Assembly: GCA_013368315.1 (NCBI GenBank)
Contig: JAACJM010000015.1
Coordinates: forward strand, 372,001-436,000
Source of the DNA: Tetrapyrgos nigripes
Lineage: Eukaryota > Basidiomycota > Agaricomycetes > Agaricales > Campanellaceae
Direction of reading: 5' to 3'
Length of the DNA: 64,000 bases
Part shown: piece after piece, positions 56,909-64,000 of the stretch
Position numbering within the stretch: position 1 is the first letter of the stretch
Layout: the number at the start of each line of letters is the position of its first letter
Position numbers and translations under genes: made by a program
Notes under the pieces: model-generated
What the model saw: the letters and a program-made list of their open reading frames with translations, nothing else
Database searches by the model: none
Told to the model about the DNA's origin: nothing

Positions 56909-59900
56909 CTATCTACTGGGTAGCATGCTCTCCATGTCATTGAGTGTTCTTTCAACCTGGTACAGGAGTATTCTGCAGTTGCGGATTTGATAGTCTTTAA
57001 GAAGACTCGCTGGTATCCCTTCATAAGCCACAAGAGCCTTCTGCAAAGCAATCTCAGCATTGATCCAATCACCTATTTGGGACAAAATATCCCCAATCTC
57101 CTTTAATGCGTCGCCAACTCCCAAAGCGTCACCGAGCAACTTGGCCAATGTTAAAAATTCCAGCGCTCTCCCTAAGGCCTCATCATACAAGCGGCCATAC
57201 TTCAAGGTTATAGCGAGGCAGTGGAGATTGTGACTTTGGTAGTCCCCACGACCACATTGAATGGAGAGTTCCAAAGCCTGATTTGTCAGATGGAGTGCGA
57301 TGGCTAAAGAGTTGGGTACGAGTTCAGGTTGTTGGAGATATAAATGACGATATGAGAGAGCCAAAGCACTTAGACATCTTTCCAACTCAAGACGACGTCC
57401 CAGTTCTTCAAATTTCGCCCTGGCCCGCTCCAACATGGGGTGTGCCTCCAACAACATTCCATGGTGGTTGTATATCTGTCCATGCCACAGGTCGCACAAA
57501 GCTTGCCCGAAAGGGTCGTCTGCACCATACGCTATTCGGGCTTCTTCAACAAGACATAGAAAATTTTCGAGTGAATCCTGTGAAGCGGTCGGCTTACACA
57601 GGTCGTACTCGATTAGTTTGAGAAAGCAACGAGCAACAGATTCTCTGTCTCCCAAAGCGTTGAACAGGCCACGAGCCCGAGAAACTCTCTCTATGGCGAC
57701 GTTGAATTCGCACAATGCACGGCACATTTCTGCAGAGCAGACTAGAGACTCTGCTTCATATTTCGCATTCTTCATCCGCTTTGACACAGATAAAGTATGC
57801 TCGATAAGGTCAGAACGTGGCCGAGTGTAGCGTTGATGCCAGCTCAAAGTCAACAATGCCTGTAAGATTTCGGGACTGACATCGGCACTGGACTCGGAGG
57901 TAGCATCCAGGAGAACGGATTGTAGGTTGACCTCCTGACTAGAGAGAAATTGCTTATCGTCTAGATAGGTGGGATCCCCGGGAGAGGAGCCGTGGTCTGC
58001 GATAAGCGAACAGCAGACTCGGTGAATACGGACTCGAGTGGCTGCCACAAAATCTCTATCAGGAGTATGACGGAGTATGTATGAACGAATGACAGGGATA
58101 ACAAATGCGGTGGATTCTGTGAGCTCGACCAAGGCAGTCTTACTCAGAACATGGAGAGCTTTCGACTGATTGATACCTTCTGGTACCCAGTACTTCTCCA
58201 GATCGACACGCGAGACAGGAGTGGGGAAAAAGGCCAAGAGGGTGAGCACTTTCATAGCATGAGTGCTTTTCTTCATGAGAGGATTGTCGAGGGAAAGTTT
58301 GATTGATTTATGCATCACGTTGTCCTCGTCATCGTCTGACATGGAAAGAATGTCAGGCCCATCACGCCGCCAATTGCGTAGCAGCTCAACCGGTGTCGTC
58401 TGGCTCGTCCTAGCATAATTCGCAAGTAGTGTGACGGCTAGAGGTAGATGACCAATGGCATCGAGGAGTTCAAAAAGCTGTTCCTCGCTGGTGTCAGGGT
58501 ATATCTTGGTATAAATCTTGGCCGACGCCTCCACATCGACAGGTTTGAGCACCTCAACCTCCCACTTTTGGTCCGTTGGAGGCTGGTTGGCTCGCATTGT
58601 GATCAAAATGGAGAGGCGTGGAATATCTGCTAGATTTCGAAGTATGCGTTCCACCTCCTCTTCATCCGCATTCCATGGAGTCTCGAAATTGTCCAACAAC
58701 AAAAGTCGATAAGGCTGCTGCTCGGGTTTACTAGATGGCGGCCTAAGCTCTGCAAGGATATCCTCTAATGTCTGGCCTGTTTTCTTGTTGATACAAAGAG
58801 AGTCGTAGAGGATATCGAGGAGAAGTGTAGTAGACGTCGCCTTCGCACATCCAACCCAAAACTGATTCGATTCTCCACCATATCTTTCTTGTACAACATC
58901 ATGCTCCATCACTGCAAGAGCAGCAGAGGTCTTCCCTATTCCACCTGGCCCTAACAGCGCCAGGAGCACCTTTGAACCGGTCTCGCACATTGCTGGGACC
59001 AGTCTGGTTGCCAGACGGTTCAACACCTCGTCACGACCGTAAAAGATATGGGAGCGGGGAGGAGGATGTGGCTTTCGAGTGGTCGACTGGATCTCCTGAC
59101 GAAACTCAGGGTTAAAATTCTGAAGCATTGTCTTGACCTCCGTGATATCCTTCCTTATCTCCTCCGTATTCCCCAAGGTCGCCTGCAGAGTTCTGTAGTA
59201 GGCTTCAATATCATTTTCCAACTTTTTGAGGTCGGTAGCATTTTGAACCTGGCGGGCAAGCTGTATTCGGCCGTTTAGCTGCGTATGAAGATATAGCGCA
59301 CTGGTCTTTACACACCGCGAAATTACTGAGAGACCCGTCAAGCTTCTTTAAGCACTTCTTCACCGCTTCTTCATTTGTATTTTTGAATAACACCAGGAGA
59401 AGACGATGTTGGTTTGATATTTCTGTCAGTTTCTCTTCAATGTACTGCAAATCGCTGCACGTCCTCAGGACCACGGATAAACGCAGAGTGAGGTAAGTAC
59501 TTACTCTTGAAGTTGCTCAATGTCACGCTTCAAATTGTCGGTAATCTCTCCCAATGGCTTCCCCGATAATCCTTGGACTAGAACCAGGGAAAGACCTCGA
59601 ATCCGTTCTCTCAATTCATCTGCTTGCTCCAGAGAGGCTCGTACTTGCTGTTCGTTCCATTGGGATGGATTTACGCTGTCATTACTAGGGCTCTTACCTG
59701 ACACAGCTCGATAAGACGAATCGCTGCTTTGACAGCTACACCAACAGCAGGTATAGGAATATTTTCGGAAACTACTTCAAGAGCGGAAAGGATGGCATCT
59801 GCTGCCATTTCACTGTTGCTTGGCTTGCCAATATCATCTTTACGTCGTTGAACCAGTGGGGAAACCTTGAGTAAAGGTTGTCAGCCAGTGAAGGTCTAGA

Positions 59901-59996
59901 GATCTTGAGAGACATCAAGCGACATACCCTGCTAACGCGGTCCTCTTCCCGAGTAACCTTTGGCTTGCTCGGCCAACAACCACAGAGAGACGACAT
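56909..59996 (-). CDS. STAND/NLR-like protein B2: MLKL-NTD-like domain, NB-ARC, TPR
   Basis: Near-identical tandem partner of B1, same strand. Exon 1 gives MSSLCGCWPSKPKVTREEDR. The following exons give AADAILSALEVVSENIPIPA, ASLEQADELRERIRGLSLVL and DLQYIEEKLTEISNQHRLLL. The last exon has KKLENDIEAYYRTLQATLGN, SHIFYGRDEVLNRL, Walker A GPGGIGKTSAALAVM, Walker B YRLLLLDNFETPW, ILITMRANQPP, HLPLAVTLLANYA, VIPVIRSYILRH and TPR-like helices ending MESMLPSR. The linker helix next to it differs more from B1 (NTEEIRKDITEVKTML against NTEEMMRDIKEIKTML) than the body does. Upstream lies a relic of an A-type first exon. No lesion found. Role as for B1, inferred. Confidence 0.88.
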
Positions 59997-60159
59997 GAAG
60001 CAAAGATGGCTAATCAGGCTTGTTGCCCGGTGCCGGTAAGAACGGTCATGGCCGACATCTCACACCTTTAAATGGTATAATACGACAACGTGAATGCAAA
60101 AAGCTGTCCTCCGACCCGTGGCCGTCTGCCTGCTGAGACCTAGCTAGCGACATACATTG

Positions 60160-60221
60160 CTAGCAAGTGTTTCGTTGGATCTGACTTGTCACACCAGCCG
60201 CGGAACAAGGACATGGAGGGT
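60160..60221 (-). pseudogene. Relic first exon of an A-type STAND gene
   Basis: Reading the minus strand, ccctccatgtccttgttccg and following bases match the STAND-A start (6895-6963) closely, including the shared upstream bases agcgaaagagtag. Small deletions shift the frame, and it is not spliced to anything: the real B2 start lies 165 bp further on. Confidence 0.7.
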
Positions 60222-60649
60222 TTCAGAGAGGACTACTCTTTCGCTAGACGAGGCATGAAAGCTGATTAGGTTTGCTGGACTGTCACCTGCTATACCTAGC
60301 GTACTAATTGCATGATGGAAGTCCAAAACTGCCATGATAATTAGGGTTTTTGCAGGACGCGCTAAGAAGTAAGGGAGAGACAGTAATGCGTACGGCTGTA
60401 AAATAGAGGTGTTCGTTGGGTGTTCGCCGTACAGAGGACTGATGCAGACGGACTGGGCAGCACAAAGTTGAACAAATTCTCAAACAGAAAAAATCAATTT
60501 GAAAGAAAGCGCTCTCACTTGGCTTTCACTTTCCCACAAATGAAGCTTCAAGCTACAAGCACGACAAAGGCCGACTAAAGGGTAAGAGGTCGAATATTTG
60601 TTCCTTTCTCTAGTTTTATTCGTCAATGTGTACTGACGAAATGTATCCA

Positions 60650-61050
60650 GATGGACTATTATCATGCTATACGTACGCTACTGGTTTCAACACTGTCCAA
60701 AGATTGGAACGAACCCATTACAACAGTGGTATCATAGGATATATGCGCGTGGCCCGAAAGAGATGAATAGCAGAAATACACCGCGATATGCAAACACAGC
60801 ACCTACGCCGAATATCTACTCTGATTCTGATCCCGATGATGAGGATGAACCCGAAACATAGCTGTCCGAAGTTAACGAGTCTGTGCTCAATCCGGCCATT
60901 GGAGGAGCAAAGTTGGAGCCTAATAACGGAGACGAACAGTAGACGCCTTTGTTAACACTCTTAACGAGCTGGCTTCGAAGCGAGTTCAGGTGAGGAGGCG
61001 TAAAAGATGAGCAAATACGGGGGCTAGCAAAAGGGGTCGAAGGAATTTTG
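60650..61050 (+). pseudogene. Small unknown ORF, copy 2 of the duplicated family
   Basis: Inverted copy of 6110-6490. It opens with MDYYHAIRTLLVS-like coding bases (ATG at 60652), then a frame change, RNTPRYANTAPTPNIYSDSD, an acidic tail and, after TAG, LSEVNESVLNPAIGGAKLEP. Where copy 1 reads EWYYGAF this copy has an early stop (gacgaacagtag). It is more decayed than copy 1. Confidence 0.6.
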
Positions 61051-61735
61051 GGGCTTTTCAACGTCGTGACCTCTACTGGTTTGGATGTCTGCGCGACAAA
61101 AAGGCATTAGTGACCATGCTGGACCAGGCGGGAAGCAAAACCAACCGCGTTTTCGAACGAACAGATGGATGGACGGTCCGATTCTCCAGACTCAAGCTGG
61201 CAGATGTCTGGGAGACTTGCAGCGACAGAGAGTTTTTCAAACTGCCAACACAGGTCGTAGGAGCCCTTTCTGTCCTGTATAGCGCGATTTTGGGCAACGC
61301 GTGGATAGACCATGCTACTCTGGGACGAAGGACGTCAAGGTCAGACTCTGCTTCTGGAGAACGTGTCACCCTTGCAACTCACTTTGCGTGGAGTAGATTT
61401 GGCCAGGATTTCGGGGAAGTGGACACTTCTTTTCAAAGCGAGAGTTGGAGTAGCGATGGACGACATTTTCAGAGAGCGTCAGAGTAGGATGGGGTATTTG
61501 AATAGATGGTGGTGGTGGACTCTCAAGGAGCGATCTTATAAACTGTTCTTTCATAACAACAAACCCGAAATATTTGGGTCCGATTGCCTTCTTTCAAGGG
61601 CGTCAGCCTCGGAGCCTCGGGCGGCGCTAGGCCGGACGCGATAACAATGCGCTTTGCCTTCTCGATTTTTTTCTTGGCTTTCTACTACCATCATCGATTT
61701 CTCAGCTCTTCTAGACTCCAACCATCGCCATCGCC

Positions 61736-63744
61736 ATGCCTCCTCGTCGCGCCCCATCTCAAGCTTCAGCCCCTGCCTCTCGTCCCGCAAGTCCCGCAGC
61801 CGAAGAAGACGAAGTGAGTGCGACGCGTCTTTATCGATGGCGACGCGTCCCGATACTGAGAACTGTCTTCTTTTTCCAGACTCCTTGGTTCGACAGCGTC
61901 GATGAGCTTCAGCAACACGTAAAGATTCTCTTTTCTTCGGTCCAGTTCTCTTCCTGAATGCGTGTATAGGGAATCAATGTCCAAGACATTTTAAAGCTCA
62001 AGGTCCGTTATAGGATGTGCTAAGTGTCCTTCTTGCTCCTTAATGGCTGGCGATGGACCTGACCTATCGATTTCTTCCATTCCTTCCTGCTTTCTTCGCA
62101 TCCGCGTGTGCATATAGTCAGCCGCAATCAACACGGTTTCCGGTGTCAACATGACCACCAGGCGACAGATGCTGAAGATCAAGGTTTGTAGCACACGATT
62201 TTTATTTATTCATGAAAGTTTACATCGAATTACAGGGGATGTCGGAGGCGAAAGTGGAAAAAATTAAGGAAGCCGCTCACAAGATCCTTGTATGCTGCTT
62301 TACGAGCGCATATATGCACATTTCTGATACGGTTTTCGCAGGGTTCATCGTTTTCAACGGGGATAGAAGTGCAAGACAAGCGAAAAAGGGTGCTCGTCAT
62401 CAGCACTGGTAGTAAAACGGTGGACGCCATCTTAGGAGGTAAGCTATGCTTTGTAATTCAGCTTGAAAGATGTCGAACGCGTCGTTAGGCGGTCTTATGT
62501 CTCAGTCTATATCAGAGGGTGAGTACTAGGTGCTTTGTAATTCATTGTTCTTGCATTAACGTCAGCTCAGTTTACGGAGAGTTTCGAACGGGAAAGACTC
62601 AGTTGGCGCATACAATGAGTGTTGTCGCCCAGCTTCCTCCTGACCTCGGTGGTGCGTCTGGAAAAGTGAGTGTGTTCAGTCTTTTCTGTTGACCACCACT
62701 CAATCGTCAACGTAGGTCGCATATATTGACACAGAAGGTAGTTTGGGTTATCTGCCTTTCGTTATCCCTTTATCACTTCCATTCCTTGGCAGGTACCTTC
62801 CGTCCGGACCGTATCAGAGCTATCGCAGAGAGATTTGGTGTGGATGGCAATATGGCACTAGAGAACATCCTTTATGGTAGGCATGCTCGAATTTCATCGC
62901 ATACACCATGCTCATCGTTTTCCAGCTCGTGCTTTTAATAGTGAACACCAAGTAGGATGCCCTTGTGATTCGAGGTTCCTTCTGCTCACTATATGCGTCT
63001 AGATGGAACTCATCAATGAATGCTCCTTGAGATTTGCGGAGGACAAGGACTTCCGACTTTTGGTTCAGTCTATTCTTTCTAGGCATACTTTTGGTTCCCT
63101 GACTGCTTGCATACTAGATCGTTGATAGTATCATGGCGCTGTTCCGTGTAGATTTCAGTGGAAGGGGAGAATTGGGAGAAAGACAGCAGAAGGTGTGTAA
63201 TCCTATTTTTCAAAAAGCATCTATCTGATGAATTGTTCTAGCTTGCCCAAGTCAGACACAGAGTTGCCAAACCTATCGCTATTTCTTATCGCTGACTCTA
63301 TTCTAGATGCTTTCAAAGTTGACGAAGCTCTCTGAAGAATATAATGCTGGTTACCCCTCTCTCGCGTCTTGAAACAGCCTGACGTCTTTTGTTCTAGATT
63401 GTCGTGCTCCTGACGAACCAAGTACAATGTATGCCGTATTGCTTCTTTTAACAGTTTTGAGTCCTCACTAGACCGTTGGCAGCTGATCCTGGAGCGACCA
63501 TGACTTTCGTCGCTGGCGGCGCGCTCAAGCCCATTGGAGGACATATCCTCTCACACGCGTCTGCTACGAGGATGTTCTTACGAAAAGGTCTATCTGACAA
63601 CGTCTTTTGTACATCACCACATAGTGCTGAATGTTTCATACAGGACGCGCGGAAGAACGTGTGGCCAAGCTGGTTGACAGTCCTGATCGCCCTGAGAGTG
63701 AAGCGTCCTATAAACTAGATGAAGGTGGTTGGTCCGACGTTTGA
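61736..63744 (+). CDS. DMC1: Meiotic recombinase Dmc1 (RecA/Rad51 family)
   Basis: Meiosis-specific strand-exchange ATPase. ATG at 61736 gives [20 protein letters not shown]. The N-terminal HhH domain follows over several short exons ([57 protein letters not shown]). The ATPase core has Walker A in [20 protein letters not shown], then [40 protein letters not shown], Walker B in [20 protein letters not shown] and the L2-side [20 protein letters not shown]. It ends [11 protein letters not shown] with TGA at 63742-63744. More than ten introns of about 50-70 nt. The Dmc1 rather than Rad51 assignment rests on the [12 protein letters not shown] and [18 protein letters not shown] sequences. Two ACGCGT motifs lie in intron 1. 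Confidence 0.94.
61823..61848. promoter_or_regulatory. Two MluI-cell-cycle-box cores (ACGCGT) in DMC1 intron 1
   Basis: ACGCGT at 61823-61828 and 61843-61848, both inside the first intron. In fungi such boxes bind MBF/SBF-type factors for premeiotic S/G1 expression. Their position in an intron makes the role uncertain. Confidence 0.3.
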
Positions 63745-64000
63745 TTCTGCGCACGTTCGTGATGGTACTGGGTCCTTGTTCCTCGTTCCTTGCTCTTGCT
63801 GCCAAGATGTCACAGCCACTGTACTTTTTCAAATTCTGCTTTTCTTGGACACTGTCTCTGCTTTTACTCTCTCGATACAATTTGCAAAGGATACTGGATG
63901 GAATATTGTTACTTACCGCTATAATTAAATAGTCTACAGATGCAATTTATAAGTGTACAGTACTTCAATTTTAGACCGTTAACACCTCGACCGCGTTGGC
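63745..64000. other. DMC1 3' flank
   Basis: No gene seen in the last 256 bases; the open frames here overlap the DMC1 end and are not recognisable. Confidence 0.5.

Larger units (their letters stand above)
59997..61735. other. Repeat-rich region between STAND-B2 and DMC1
   Basis: 60150-60620 is an inverted relative of the STAND-A promoter and first exon (6480-6960). 60650-61050 is an inverted copy of 6110-6490. From 61060 to 61620 I see open frames on both strands (for example 61110-61487 and 61312-61644) but nothing I recognise. The end of the region must contain the DMC1 promoter. Confidence 0.5.

Noticed and set aside
61610..61625. gggcggcgcta near DMC1, similar to the yeast meiotic URS1 site
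   Set aside because: Only a partial match to TCGGCGGCT, in GC-rich sequence; not enough to call.
61060..61644. Open frames of 110-125 aa on the plus strand upstream of DMC1
   Set aside because: No recognisable family, overlapping frames on both strands and no supporting start or intron structure.
1..64000. CRISPR arrays, bacterial operons, prophage or a biosynthetic gene cluster
   Set aside because: The window is eukaryotic and intron-rich; no regular repeat-spacer array, and the genes do not form a metabolic cluster.
1..64000. Transposase or reverse transcriptase genes driving the STAND duplications
   Set aside because: I looked for transposase, integrase and RT motifs near the repeats and saw none; the duplications look segmental.

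Overview
The window is nuclear DNA from a filamentous basidiomycete, most likely an Agaricomycete (mushroom-forming fungus). Genes are dense, on both strands, and cut by many short GT-AG introns (about 47-65 nt). The housekeeping genes have fungal-type sequences: RPB2, BDP1, SLA2, CWC25, SURF1, DMC1. One locus family matches the NB-ARC/TPR STAND proteins with an MLKL-NTD-like N-terminus that are common in mushrooms. All intron-exon models below were read by eye; junctions were chosen by frame continuity and GT/AG rules.

Layout. 1-5.8 kb: RPB2 (minus, 3' end outside the window), a fructosamine/ketosamine kinase-family gene (minus) and an Old Yellow Enzyme (plus). 5.8-10.1 kb: STAND gene A (plus) with repeated flanks. 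10.2-13.1 kb: an NDUFA9/COQ11-like SDR and a low-complexity RS/RE-rich protein. 13.1-15.4 kb: a gene-poor stretch with a compact scar made of a CWC25 fragment joined to a terminal repeat. 15.4-28.5 kb: a small acidic protein, BDP1, a zinc-ribbon-like protein, a large C-terminally membrane-anchored protein, and an RNA-dependent RNA polymerase with an intact DMDGD catalytic motif. 28.5-31.6 kb: tandem and inverted repeats and one proline-rich hypothetical gene. 31.7-38.2 kb: STAND gene C (intact) and its degraded tandem copy D. 38.6-51.9 kb: secreted aspartic protease, SURF1, SLA2, a Ser-rich hypothetical, a voltage-sensor-like membrane protein, CWC25. 52.3-60 kb: tandem, nearly identical STAND genes B1 and B2 (minus), separated by a decayed RecQ-like helicase fragment and a truncated copy of the CWC25 3' end. 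60-61 kb: repeats that are an inverted copy of the DNA upstream of STAND A. 61.7-63.7 kb: meiotic recombinase DMC1.

The most striking content is the STAND/NLR-like family: five copies (four apparently intact, one pseudogene) among essential genes. Each has an N-terminal helical domain resembling the MLKL/HeLo-type membrane-active domain, a P-loop NB-ARC core, and C-terminal TPR-like helices. In fungi this architecture is linked, by family knowledge, to non-self recognition and regulated cell death; that role is inferred here, not shown. The copies sit in duplicated blocks with sharp shared boundaries, flanking direct repeats, relic exons, captured pieces of CWC25 and a small unknown ORF family. 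This is a birth-and-death locus spreading by segmental duplication.
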